From contig JAJTTP010000011.1 of NCBI GenBank assembly GCA_023313575.1, forward strand, positions 1 to 64,000: a DNA stretch of 64,000 nucleotides, given 5' to 3'. Source of the DNA: Eutypella sp. D-1. Taxonomy: Eukaryota > Ascomycota > Sordariomycetes > Xylariales > Diatrypaceae. The notes beneath the pieces were generated by a model, which was given only the letters and a program-made list of their open reading frames with translations, searched no databases and had not been told where the DNA came from. Of this stretch, positions 12,507 through 24,432 are shown piece by piece. Both the position numbers and the translations under genes were made by a program. How positions within the stretch are numbered: position 1 is the stretch's first letter; the number at the start of each line of letters is the position of its first letter.

Positions 12507-12909
12507 CCTCAACCTGTCTATCAAACTACACGCACCAACTCGCCATTACTATAATTACTATAATTACCATAATTACCATAATTACCATTATTGCTATTTT
12601 ACCACCACCACAACAACCATCCCGAGGTCACTTTCGAAGTTCTTCTCCACCTTCTCCTCCACCTTCACCTCCACCTCCACAACTCTCATCTTCCTGTCTT
12701 CCTATCTTCCTGCCTAGGTACCTATCTACTACCTATTCTACCTACCCCAGGCCTGGGTGCTTCGCGAATGCCACTGGTGAATAGGTCGCCCTTATGATAG
12801 TTTCCCGGCGTATTCGAAGGTTATCTGTTTTGTGCTATCAGATTGTATTGTACGGACCCAGGCATCGAGGGTAAGGCCTCGTCCGGGGTATTGTCATATT
12901 CTATTCTTT

Positions 12910-15904
12910 ATGATGGTATGTTTTACCTTTTGCCCATTACCCGGATGCCCCCTATATTTCCTTACTCTCGTCTTGAGACGGAAGACCTCGAGACAGAAAA
13001 CCTCGAGGCGATCCGGCCACTCTGACTGACTGACTGACTGAATGATTCATCATTGTTCCCTTTATTCTAGACATCGAACCGACCCCGCGATGTCGGTGGC
13101 AGCTTTGCAAGCCGACGTGGCGCCAACACACTTTCCATCTCCGATTCGAGTCATCACATAACAGAAACTATCGGCACATTGTATGGGGACGACGATGAAT
13201 ATGAGTCCTCACGCCCCATGAGTTTTATCGCATCCCCTCTCGCCGGTGGTGAGCAGATCTCCGACGACCGTCGATCGCAAGACCCCGCTCCGGCTGAGAA
13301 AACCCGCCCACGACTGACACGGGTACTTTCAGACGTGCCTGGCGGCAATGCCTCGTCTCAGCCGACTTCCCCTTTGAATGGGAACTCAGCAACGAGACCG
13401 CCGACCGCGCCGTCGCGTATGCCGAGTCAGACTCAGCGCAACAGCTCTTACGAAAATGGAATGTTATCCCCTACGTCCCCCGCGTCCCCCACACTTCGCG
13501 AGATGCGGGATGAACATAGCGAGTTTCCCTTGACCAATATCGACAATCCTAACGATATCGCCCAAGAACTCAGTAACCTACAGGCTCTGCGACGTATGTC
13601 CATGGATGTCTCCAACCATAGCGACCCCGACCTACTTCCCTACCAAGGAGCGTCCCTCATGGCAATGCCCTCGGTTGCGCCTTCCCGGGACGATGACGAG
13701 TCCGATCCGTCGAGGTTGTTGTGGGTCCCCGCTGGCGTTCACCCCGAACTAGCTCCGTCCGAGTTCAAGAACTTCCTCGAGAAACGGGTCCAGACCATGA
13801 AGAGGAGATCCGGCGAGTCTACGTTATCGCCGGATGGCCTGGATAGGAGCGATTCTGGGAGCCTGCGGAGAAAGAAGTCCATGCTTTCGAGGCAAGTTGA
13901 TAATGTCGGGAACCATGCTGAAGGATACTTAGACGGTGCCGAAAGGTTGGAAAGGAAAAGATCCGAAAGTTCGCAGAGCCACACGCCGCCCGAAGTAACG
14001 CTCGACGATCTCGTAAAAGATCCGACAAGTGCTGTTCAAAGACTCGCACTCGAATCCAAGAAGCATGAGAGTGGTTTGGAGAGCCCTGGAGCCGATGATA
14101 TGCCCATTTTGCCCGCAGCCCCCGGTATGGGTCTTCGCCGTTCAACACGCACGCAATATCGAAAAGGTGGGAGTTTGAAAGACCGAAGCGGTTCCCTTAA
14201 AAAGGACCAGCTACCCTTTGCGAAGCGCATAGCCGCTCGAAATGCCGAAGAAGGAACCGGATCTCCAGCCAACGAGTCGACTATCGATGCTCCTAAGGGA
14301 TACGGCCTGTCACGCGTACAATCAGAACCTGTCGCAGAAAACTTTTCCCGGCCAAACAGATCAGTACGGCGACAACAAACTTTCGCAAGAGACCTGACAC
14401 CTAGGGACCTAGCTAATGGTGGCCAGACCTCGGATCCGCAGGAAACGACTCAGCAAGACCCAAGGTCTTCAGTCTCTTCGCATATATCAGACCCGGAACC
14501 CGCCCAGACCACACCCCAGGCGCCTCAGGTTATCGAGACCTCGATAGCCGAAGAAGAGCCCGTCTCCCACGCTGCCCAGCAGAACAGACCATATCCGGAA
14601 AGATCATCTTCACAAAGGGCCACGGCACAAGATTACTCCCAACCCGCAATACCCGACGAACCCCCGGCACGGTCAAGCAAGCGCCCCCAGTATGGCCAGC
14701 AACTGCAGAACGCATCACAACCACAAGCAACGGGAAGGAATTCCCAGCCTGCACGATCGCCGAGTGGCTCCAGTCACAATCTGAACGATATAGCACAAAG
14801 TCCGTCGCCATTGCCAGGAAGTGGTGGCACAAGAACAGACAGCCTCACCTTCATCCCCACGTTCTCCAGCGAGGAAAAGAAGGCAGAAAAGAAGAGCAAG
14901 AAAGACAAGGGTGACTCGGATGGTGGTTCGTCCAAGACGAGTTCGTGGTTCCGGTTCAAGAGCGAGGATAAGGAGAAGAAAAAAAAGGAAGAAGAGAGCA
15001 AGAAGGCCAAAGCCAAGTCACTGGGAGAAAAGGCTCACGACAACGTACGACTGGATGTTCTCCAAACGTCTATCGAGACTGGAACACACAAAGGTCGGGA
15101 AAGCTTGGTGCTGGATCGCGACAGTTATGATGGCAAGCTGGAAGAAGAAAGGAAGAAAGAAAGCAGTCGAAAGAGCGGGGAGCAGAAAAAGGAAAAAGAT
15201 GGACTCTTCGCCTCCATCTTCGGGGGTAAGAAAAGGGGCGATCGGGACTCGACTCATAAGAAGTCACACAGCCAGAGAGCGGTGTCCCCGGAGCCGGCTC
15301 CCTACCGAGCGTTGCAGCCTGACATCGACTACAACTGGACAAGATTTCCCATCCTTGAGGAACGAGCGATTTATCGGATGGCCCACATCAAACTCGCCAA
15401 TCCTCGTCGCGCCTTATACAGCCAGGTTCTGCTCAGCAACTTCATGTATTCATATCTCGCCAAGGTCCAAGCAATGCACCCTCAAATACAGGTCCCGCAG
15501 TCGCCGCAACAAAAACGTCTACAAGAAGAGGAAAGGAAACGCCGTGAGCTGGAGCAGCAGCAGCAGGAGCAACAGTACCTCGAGCAACAGGGGGATAGCT
15601 TCGATCGCTACAACTACGACTATCACCGTGTAAGTGGCCTTGCATGTAGTATAGTGAAGAATACCGTGGCTAATGTGAAATACAGGCCGCTGTTCAATAC
15701 GCGGAGTCCGGGACTGAGAGCGGCGACTATCCCGAGGACGCTGAGATATATGACTATGACCACGGCAAAGACCAAGGCAGCTATGACTACAATAGACAAG
15801 GGGACAAGGACTACTACTCCTACGGGCAGCAGGGGGACAGCAACGGTAATCATCACCACCACCAACAACAGCGCGGAGAGGACGACGACACCGACATGTG
15901 GTGA
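12910..15904 (+). CDS. ZDS1: Zds1/Zds2-like PP2A(Cdc55) regulator
   Basis: The proposed model join(12910..12915,13071..15629,15686..15904) gives 927 aa. Zds proteins bind the PP2A B-subunit Cdc55 and control mitotic entry/exit and polarity. The Zds C-terminal domain is at about 753-805: DYNWTRFPILEERAIYRMAH followed by IKLANPRRALYSQVLLSNFM. The protein ends in the acidic EDDDTDMW tail. The rest is Ser/Pro/Gln-rich and largely disordered, with a Lys/Glu-rich block (about residues 600-730) and poly-Gln at about 820. The second exon opens after TTCTAG at 13070 and reads TSNRPRDVGGSFASRRG before any ATG, so an upstream start exon is required. ATGATG at 12910 directly before GTATGT gives a phase-0 two-codon exon with a TGACTGAC branch region in the intron. 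The final intron and last exon are well supported. The body is confident; the first exon is inferred. Confidence 0.85.
13022..13041. repeat. (TGAC)n tract in ZDS1 intron 1
   Basis: Five near-perfect CTGA/TGAC units lie about 30-50 nt upstream of the acceptor at 13070. They overlap the expected branch-point region and offer several CTGAC branch candidates. Confidence 0.8.
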
Positions 15905-18900
15905 CATAACTAGGGGCCGGGAATGGTGGGGTTATCAGGCTTCACATATATCTAAACTAACTCTAATGACTTATTGACGTATCGAATTTCCAAACGAGAA
16001 ACGCTTGTATACCCCCCCGGCCGTCACCGTCAGAGGAAGATACTGCATCTATACATATATATACATACCCCGGCGTTCTGGTAGGAGACAGGGGCGATTG
16101 CCGGTTTCGATTTAACTCACATGATGCTATTACTTGCTCACTCAGCCATAACTCGTCATCCCTCTTAGACGTGTTGTTAGATACCCTTCCCCGGTCCAGG
16201 CAAAGACTACGACATACGTTTTTAACACCCGCACATTCCCAGGGTTGCCACCAACGGCCGTACTTTTTCTATCTTGCCTGGTCTCGCGGCCCCCCTCACT
16301 TTTCACCTCTCCCTCTTCTTGTCATTTCTATTTGGGAAAGCATGGTGCTTCGGCCGGGTTGTTTTTGTTTTTTCCCCTCTAAAGGCTGATTTGGATTTCA
16401 CCTTTGGATCATGATTTTGGATTTGGGGTTTGGATGCGCCCCCCCCCCCCCCTCTTCCCTTTCTCCACCCTTAAGCCAGCAATTATCTGCTCGCTTGGTG
16501 ATTAGCGACCTATCAGCGGCTTCTTATCTCGCCCTTTTCCTCCTCCCCCTCCATGTTCTCATCAACATTTCTTTCTCTCAAGCTTTCCAGTCTTTTATAT
16601 TAGACATCAGCATCTTTCCCGCTACCTTTGCCCGTACAAGGAAGCATAGCGGGATAGCGGAGCAAAGGATGGGAAAGGAAAGAAATAAAAATGATGGGGT
16701 TGAGACTGAGACAAAGTCGGTATGCACGGACAGGATAGGAAATAGAAACCAGGAGGTTAGAAGGGCAGACACAAGCGGGTGGACGGGCTGGGCGGCGTTA
16801 TATAACTCTGGTTGATCGATATTGATGGGGGCGGGGGTTGCGTGGGTGAACGGATGGATGTGTCGTCTGCCTGGCCCGAGTCCGAACCCGTTAGGATAGG
16901 GAGTGAGAGGGAAGCATGGAAGAGAGTTTACGCGTTTGCATTGCATAGTGGCAAGGGGAGGAGGGGAGGAAGACGCCCCCCCCGTGACGATATGAGATGG
17001 ATGGAGACAGACGGCGTTTATCATGTGACGTTTCATATATACATATATATATATGCTCGCCTCCTAGTAGCCCCCGCGAACGGACGGGCGGACGGACGGG
17101 ATAAGAGAGGTCTGCCTTCGGAGGGTTTAAGAAAGAGGGAGGAGCAGAGGAGAGGAGAGGACAGGACAGGACAATCAATATACCCCCATCGGAAGGGCCA
17201 TGAGACGGCCCAGCCTAGGACAGCCCAGTCCAGCAGTTACCATACTTGTCGATATGCCCGTGACTAGTAGCCGAGCTTTAGTGCACTTCTGGCATTTTCC
17301 GTTCCGCGATCATGGCTCCGGTAGGGTAGCTCTTGCCGGCCCGAGAGAGAATGCATCGGGTGGGTGGGATTTCCGGGCAGCAGCGGCGTAGGCCCGAACC
17401 TCAAACACCCGTTACCTAATGCTCTTGATACTGTAACAGCATCCTTTCATCCTCGGAAGGCGGTACCCAAGCAGTTTATGTACTTAATTTTTTTGTCTCC
17501 ATCCATCCGCTGGCTCCATCTCTGGCAGACCTGGGCAGCTGTTCAGCCGTCACAGCCTGACGGTATCGGGTACTCGAGGAGGTACGTGGATAGCTCGGCC
17601 AGGTATTGACGCAGGTAGTCGATTAGTCACTAGAACAGTTTGGAAGTTACGGGTTGGTCCAGGCCTGAAATCACAACTCATGACACTAGACCGATCAGGG
17701 AAAGGCTGAGATTTGGTTGCTCCAATGGGAACTAGCCCCCCTTGTCTACTTGTAAATAAAATGGAAGTTGAACCGGGAATCATTGGATAACGTTATCTCC
17801 TTGCCGTATGTACTATGTTAGGTGGCTGCTACGGAGTAGAGCTGTTGCAAGCTGGCAGACGGAATGAAGAGATAACAGAGCTACGACTTGACAAGTGTGT
17901 GGCGGCATGGAAGATATATAGGAGGTCAGCCAGAGCTGGCCCCGGGGATTGGTAGGTTGGAAGTTCAAGATGTTCTTCCAAACATTCAATGTCACCCACC
18001 TAAGTAGCGCCCACCTACATACAGCTACGGAGTTTTGTATACTTCAACTACCTAAGTACTAGCAGAAAATAACAGATAACCATTTGTTAGTAGTAGAATG
18101 TGAGTAAATATCTGGGTAAGTTTAACTCGTGGACAGTTCAAAGTCATATTAGTACTGTATTCATTGGTTAAACAAGTCGGTAATTATCAATTTTTGAATT
18201 TGGTTGTGTAAAAGAGCCCAAGTTATATAGTCTCAGAGATTTACAGAGAGAGGATTTGAGAGCTGGTTGGAATGTACATACAACATACAAGGCTAGGGAA
18301 GGCCACCTACCTCCCGGCCAGGATGTTGAAGCAGATACCTTTTTCGCTGAATATCAAGTAGCTATATACCATAATTGTATGAAGAGATACATAGCGACGT
18401 AGATACCCAAGTACCGTCTACCTTCCAAGGTTGTAGAAGGTATACTAGGTAGGTACGCACTGCACCTGCACTGCACCTGCAACGAAAGTTATAATATTGA
18501 TCGCTACTGAAAATCGCAGCTTCCATCTCATCCCCCATTCCGCCCATTAACGTCAACTCAACTCCTTGTGTGTGCGACTTAACTTTTTTTCCCCCTTGCC
18601 CCCCCCTCCATCCCGCCTCCCATCATCTCTCATTAACATCCCCATACTTACCATACCTGTGAAGGTGATTTCAGGTTTTTTTTTCTTCTTCTACCCTGAA
18701 GCCTTACTTTAGTAGCTTATCATCTGTGTCAATATTGATTCTTGATAAGTTACACACGATTTCTTTCTTTTGATACCCGTGGGATTTTAGACAGCCAGAC
18801 AGCTGATCCCCACGCATACACATACATACACACAGACTCACACAAACTCTCACACACACGCACGCACACACCTTCATATATCATTTGTTTACTCCTTCAG

Positions 18901-19489
18901 TAGAGTTGAGACGAAGAGACAGCTGGTTGTCATTTATCATATCATTTCACGCGCGCCGTTACCTTCGACCTCCGCTCCTTCCTTATCGTTCGTCACCGCA
19001 CCTAGGCTACCAGCATAGGAAGTGAGGGGAAAGAAGTGTACCTGCGTACCTGCCTCCGAATATCGCGAATCTCACCGTCGCCTTTCTTATCCCGCGCAAC
19101 TTAACCTACCTTCCGAGCAAGCCAATACGTACCTCCTGCGGTCACCAAACCAAACCCCCCCGCCTCCCCCCTCCCATCGGTCGAGACTTCAGGTCATATT
19201 CATAAACTCCCCATCCATGGCTGTATGTTAACTGAATTCCCGCTGTATCCCGTTTCCTTTCAAGTTTCGGATTCCCGCTTGGTTTGTTTTTCTTGCGCAA
19301 AGCAAAACTTCAGAAGAACTTTGCCCATATCTTCATATTCCACATTCTCCTCCTCCTACCTACGATAAATTATTCTACCCGAATCTTTTATCTTAAAGCG
19401 CAAGCGCGCATTCCTTGTTCTGCAGAGTTAGGAAGAAGGGAAAAAAATATCAAAATTCTATACTTTCCCTCAGGCCACCATCGCTCAAG
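15905..19489. other. Intergenic region and long leader of the DUF2433 gene
   Basis: About 3.6 kb between two plus-strand genes. 15,905-16,500 is ZDS1 3' region. It includes a 12-C run near 16,440 and a patch at 17,070-17,180 with GGACGG and GGACA repeats. From about 18,560 the plus strand is pyrimidine-rich with ACACAC repeats (18,818-18,870), typical of a fungal 5' leader. Open frames of 60-150 codons occur on both strands without recognisable domains. Confidence 0.5.
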
Positions 19490-21978
19490 ATGCAGCCTCA
19501 TCGACCAAAGTATTCGATGGCTGCTATCGGTCACCAAGGCCAAGGCCAGCTACGTACCCACCACTTCCCTCAGCAGCAACCGTTTCACCCACCTCAGCAA
19601 CAGACTTTCGTGCAGCATACCATGATGCCTCAACCTCACCAGCACCAGCACCAGCAACAACACCAGCAACAGCAGTTTCCTGTTCCTTTTCCTGTTCCTG
19701 CCCCCGTTTCTGCGACTCGTTCGACCCACCGACTTTATAGTGACATCAGACTCGAGAACCCTGTGCTAACCCAAGAACTCATGGCGCAGCAACCTCGTCA
19801 GCCCTACAACCAGGGCTACATGCCCAACGGTGCCCCGGGCGCCCATGCTAACCTCAGTGCCACCCCCCTGTTGCCCAACCAGGGTCGCGTCATCCAGAAC
19901 GGTCCCGTCCGAGTCCTTTGCATAGCCGACGTACGAGGTAAGATCAATATTCTTCGACACGGGCAAATCTTGACTGAAAACTAACTTTATGCTGGTAGGA
20001 AACCTTCGATCCCTCAACGAGCTCGCGAAGAATGCGCAAGCCGATCACATTATCCATACTGGTGACTTCGGTTTCTACGATGACACCTCGCTCGACCGCA
20101 TCGCGGAGAAGTAAGATCCCAACATATATTGAAGCTGAAAAATAATGATATTAATGAAGTGAATTTCTAACTGTGGTGATTAGAACACTGAAGCATGTCG
20201 CCCAATACTCGCCATTGATTTCCGAGCCCGTGAAGAAGTCTATCGGCCAGGGCGCTCCTGGTGCCGTCAAGTCCCGATTCCCTCCTAATGAGCTGCCCCT
20301 CTCGGAACTTCCACTGCTCATCAGCGGCCAGCTCAAGCTCGACGTTCCCGTCTACACCGTCTGGGGAGCTTGCGAAGATGTTCGCGTGTTGGAGAAGTTC
20401 CGGTCCGGCGAATACAAGGTGCACAACCTCCACATAATCGACGAGGCGCGTTCCATGTTGCTGGAGCAGGGTGGTGTCAAGCTCCGGCTTCTCGGCCTCG
20501 GCGGTGCAGTTGTCATGCACAAGCTATTCGACAATGGCGAGGGTCGAACCACCATTGCGGGCGGTCAAGGAACCATGTGGACTACTCTGCTACAGATGGG
20601 CGAATTAGTGGATACGGCTAACCGCGTATACGACCCGACCGAGACTCGAGTCTTCATCACTCATGCTTCCCCTGCTCGTGAGGGTATCCTGAACCAGCTC
20701 TCTGTTAGTCTGAAGGCGGACTTCTCCATTTCGGCCGGTCTACACTTCAGATACGGCAGTTCCTACAACGAGTTCAGTGTCAACCCTACCCTCGACCACT
20801 ACCGCGGAAAGCTTGCTGCCTCAAAGGCTTCCTTCAACGATGTATGGGAGACGGTCAAGGGTGAGGTTGAGCCTGCCATTCAACAGAATGAAGCACAGCA
20901 GAACCTCCTTAAGAACGCCCTGGGTCTAGTTGAAAAGATGCCGACCACTGCAGCTGGCGGTAACCCGTTCGGCGGCCCAGCCCCCGGCGGGCCGGCTGTT
21001 TCTGGTCAAGTCGATGAGAGCGCGTTCAAGAACATGTGGAACTTTAACCTGGCGGACGCTGCTTTCGGCTACTTAGTTCTGGAGATACAGGACGGTCGCA
21101 TCGGTACTGAGATGCGGGCTCAAGGATTCAACTTCTCACACCGTGGAGCTAAGCAGCAGCCCAATGTTCCTCAGGGCACCCCATCACCCTCTCCTGGCGT
21201 CGGCGCTGTCCCCGCGGCGGCTCCACCTACCTCCGCAGCACCTTCCGGCCCCCAGAGGACCGCTTCAGGCGCTGCCCAGCAGCCCCCCAAGCCCGCTGCG
21301 GCTACTCCTCTGCAGCAACAGCCCAAGCCGGCCACGCCTAAGCCGGCCGCGCCTTCCCCGGCTCCTAGCGCAGCCGCAGCTGCCAAGGATGCAGAGAAGC
21401 CCGCCAATGGTACTGCACACGGACCGGATTCCGCCCCGTCGCCTGCCCCGAGAATCACTGCCGAGACTATCGTTGGCCTGTTCGTCATGAACGTTCAGAG
21501 CGATGAGCAAACTCGTGACATATTCCCCGAGGAGCACAGGTCCAAGATCATCAAGATCGAGAAATGGGGAAATAACAGTAATAACAAGGTTGCCCATTTC
21601 CAGCACGCCGAGGATCGAGATGCTGCTCTCCATAGCCTAGCCGACGAGTATAAAATCCGTCAATCCGAGGATCGGTCCAAGCCCCTAGTAAAGGTCTTCC
21701 AACCCCGCGAGCCTAGCAAAACTTTCGGCAGAGGTGGTGCTGGTAACTGGGGCAGCAGCCGGGGCCGTGACAACAATGCAAGCGGCTACCGAAGCGCTGG
21801 CGATCGTGGCACCGTTAGCGGCGGTGAGAGCGGTCCCGAGTCGGGTCGTCAGCGCGGCCGAGGGGGTGCTCGGGGTGGCAGGGGCGAACGAGGTCCCCGT
21901 GGCGGCAGAGGTGGCCGTGGTGCGGGTAAGGGTGAGGGCGCATCTCCGGCCCTAGGTGCTGCACCTAACGATTCATGA
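19490..21978 (+). CDS. DUF2433 protein: metallophosphoesterase-like core with Gln-rich N-terminus and RGG tail
   Basis: Exons 19490..19937, 19999..20110 and 20184..21978 give 784 aa. Residues 1-100 are Gln/His/Pro-rich (prion-like). The core from about 138 to 430 reads RVLCIADVRGNLRSLNELAK, HIIHTGDFGFYDD, YTVWGACEDVRVLEKF, LGLGGAVVMHKLF, RVFITHASPAREGILNQLS and FRYGSSYNEFS. This is a calcineurin-like phosphoesterase fold with the DUF2433 region. A Pro/Ala/Gln linker follows (about 385-500). A conserved segment IVGLFVMNVQSDEQTRDIFP comes next, then an RGG/GAR tail (about 701-776) typical of RNA-binding proteins. The metal-binding motifs look degenerate (D-V-R instead of D-x-H), so catalysis is uncertain. 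A role in cytoplasmic mRNA handling is inferred from the RGG and Gln-rich parts only. Introns of 61 and 73 nt have clean GTAAGA donors. Confidence 0.82.
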
Positions 21979-23281
21979 GCATCCATACATCAGCCACTAA
22001 ATCACAATTCATAATTGCGCTGCCGCCACCTAACTAGCCGTGGTTACCATTTGCTTGTATTCTACTTCCCGCTTCCCGAGGGAGGACTTTTTTGTTCTTA
22101 TACAATGGCATGGCGGAGTTTAGAGAATCCGCTCGTCCGCGATGGAAGTATTTCTGGAGGCTGATCGGGCCTCCGTCGACTAACGATAGGGGTGGCGAGG
22201 ATGGACCTGTAGACCTTCATAGGTTCAGATGGCCCGCGTTCGACCCCCTGGGCGGAACACACAAAAAAAAAAGGCGTGAACTATGCGGAATCATTCTTCT
22301 TACACTAATCACTCGTCTCGTACGGATTGGTCTCTTCCGGCGGAAGTTAGTTTCTTGCTTGGAATGACCCTCTTGAGATAGGTTGTTTAGTTTTCTACTA
22401 GATAACTATCAATATTAAGCTTGCTGGCTGCGACTTCTCATGCCGTTTGGATGCCTTTCGATCGTGCATGTATGTATGTATCTCTTGATTGATGCTGTGA
22501 ATGCCGCTAGATCGCCATTGCTGCGGATGTTACTTTGCTAAAACCTCTCTCTCTTAGATTGTAAGACTGCGTGGCAAATGCCATGTCCACCATTAAGTGT
22601 CACTGACAAACCCGATAGTATCCACGTCAAGCAGAAGTAGTACTGTACGGAGCGTGAGATCACACCACCAATCTCTATAGTTACCTACCTACATAGGATA
22701 GGTTATACGTCGATAGAACGATGTGCCTTGGACAAGACAGGCACATATTTACTTCGAAACGGCATCTTGAAGCCATAAATTCGTCGACACACTACGTAGG
22801 GGGTACTTGGTGGAGATTCAGGGGTGGGGGAGCAACGCATGCATGCATGCATGCAGTGGCATCCATCTATGTGCCGGCATCGTAAGCATAAAGGCAGAGA
22901 GGTAGGTTGACCAACTAGCTATGCGGGAACTGAAGTTATTTATCGTACAGTGAGCAAGCTTGAGCTCTTGACATGTCTTTCCCCTTTAGAAAACAATCCG
23001 GGAGCCCCCCACCCCCTTTCTTTCCTACCCTTTTCAGACATCAACGTGAGCGTGGGCCATTATCCTCCCCCGCCCGGCGGCTGTTTCCATGGAGGTATAT
23101 ATGGACAGCTACTGATAAACATAGAATGAGATAGGCCCTAGAGGCACGAAGTGCAGATCCTATGTCTACATCGCCCCTCCTCTCGCGATCGAGCATATCG
23201 CATCAGACCCGGAGCGGCATCCGCCCTCGCTCCTCGCCCACTGGCTCGTGATTGTTGTTGCTGTTATCGCCCCGTCCCCAA
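21979..23281. other. Convergent intergenic region, DUF2433 gene to COQ5
   Basis: These are the 3' regions of two convergent genes. The interval contains a (GCAT)n run at 22837-22854 and CCTACCTACATAGG words near 22,685. The open frame at 22092-22367 lies in the DUF2433-gene 3' region and shows no family features. Confidence 0.6.
22837..22854. repeat. (GCAT)n self-complementary microsatellite
   Basis: Tandem GCAT/CATG units are fully palindromic and could extrude a hairpin. Confidence 0.9.
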
Positions 23282-24432
23282 TCAGGCGAGCGGCTTCATA
23301 CCTTTGTGGATGGCAGCGATGCCGCCGGTGAGGTTCTCGTAGCCGCGGCCGCCGACGACGAAGCCGGCGTCGCGGATCATGTCGCGGAAGCGGTCCTGGT
23401 CGGGGAAGCGCTCGATGCTCTCGACCAGGTACTGGTAGGAGTCGCGGTCGCCGGCGACGAGCTGGCCGATGAGCGGGATGGCGGAGAAGCTCCAGCGGCG
23501 GTACACGCTATCGAGCAAGGGCAAGGCGGACCCGCGATCCACGACCTTCCCGAACTCGAGACACGCGAACACGCCTCCCGGCCGCAGCACGCGGTACGCC
23601 TCGGCGAGCCCCGCGGCGACGCTGGCGAAGTTCCGGATGCCGAAGGCGACGGTGTACAGGTCGACGCTGGCGTCGGGGACGGCGCCGGGGGGGAAACGGG
23701 TGGCGTCGGCTTCGAGGAAGGAGAGCGCGGCTTGTTGCGAGGCCGGCAGCTGCGCCGCTGCCCGCTGCGACCCCACGGCCAGCATCGACCCGTTGATGTC
23801 GGCGATCGTCACCCGCGTGCCCGGGTTCCCGTTTACCTCGTGCGCGTGCCGCAGCATCCGGAACGCGATGTCCCCCGTCCCGCCCGCCACGTCGAGGATC
23901 CGCTGCGCCGTCGGCGGCGAGGTCGCGGAGGCGCCGGGGTTCAGGCTTCGTACGAAGTGGTCTCTGGGTTTGGGGGGGTTTGGGGTTAGTCTACTGGCCC
24001 TTAGGGGGGGGGGGTGGCTTACTTCCACACACGGTGCCACCCGAAGGACATCAGGTCGTTCATGCGGTCGTAGGACTCAGCGACGCTGTGGAAGACGCCG
24101 GCCACGCGCTCGGTCTTCTCGGCCTCCGACAGGCCGTCCTGGAATCCGAAATGTGTTGTCGTCTTGGTCGCGCCCGCATTGTTGTCGCCGCTGTTAGGGG
24201 GCGGAGGCGGCGATGTGGTGGAGGAAGAGGAGGTGGTGGTGGTGGGGCTCCGGATCGTCGGCGTCGTGCTGAAGAAGGCTCTTCTTGTTGAGGATGCTAG
24301 GGGTGGTGATAAGCGAGAAGAAAATAGGGAGGACGAAGAGGCGGTAGTAGTAGTGCTGGTGGTGGTGGTGGTAGTAGTAGTAGCTATTCGTACAGCTGCG
24401 CGCCGCAAGAGAGGGGCAGGAGGGACGGCCAT
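23282..24432 (-). CDS. COQ5: Mitochondrial 2-polyprenyl-6-methoxy-1,4-benzoquinol methyltransferase (UbiE/COQ5)
   Basis: Exons complement(join(23282..23963,24023..24432)) give 363 aa. Coq5 is the SAM-dependent C-methyltransferase of ubiquinone synthesis, part of the CoQ synthome on the matrix side of the inner membrane. Residues 1-80 are Arg/Ser/Thr-rich with poly-Thr and poly-Ser, consistent with a mitochondrial presequence plus linker. The family core begins [45 protein letters not shown], is interrupted by a 58-nt intron, and continues with [10 protein letters not shown]. The SAM motif [13 protein letters not shown] is at 159-171, followed by [22 protein letters not shown] and [12 protein letters not shown]. 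It ends [19 protein letters not shown], a characteristic UbiE C-terminus. The reading frame joins in phase 2. The gene is GC-rich. Confidence 0.93.

Larger units (their letters stand above)
8532..12909. other. Long gene-poor, AT-rich interval
   Basis: About 4.4 kb in which I can support no gene. It is rich in stop codons on all frames and in CCTAGGTA-type words (9210, 10480, 11118, 11452, 12712). A more GC-rich island at about 9,530-9,800 has open frames on both strands (9540-9875 plus, 9467-9841 minus) but no recognisable motif; it could be a decayed gene. Microsatellites lie at 10528-10547 and 12481-12506. The right end (from about 12,200) has C/T- and CCACC-rich leader character, leading into ZDS1. 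Confidence 0.5.

Noticed and set aside
14821..15633. 270-codon Arg/Lys-rich frame inside ZDS1
   Set aside because: Out-of-frame translation of the Lys/Glu-rich block; no start context, and the Zds C-terminal domain is in the other frame.
16578..17036. 152-codon minus-strand frame downstream of ZDS1
   Set aside because: Low-complexity translation with no domain, overlapped by an equally long plus-strand frame.
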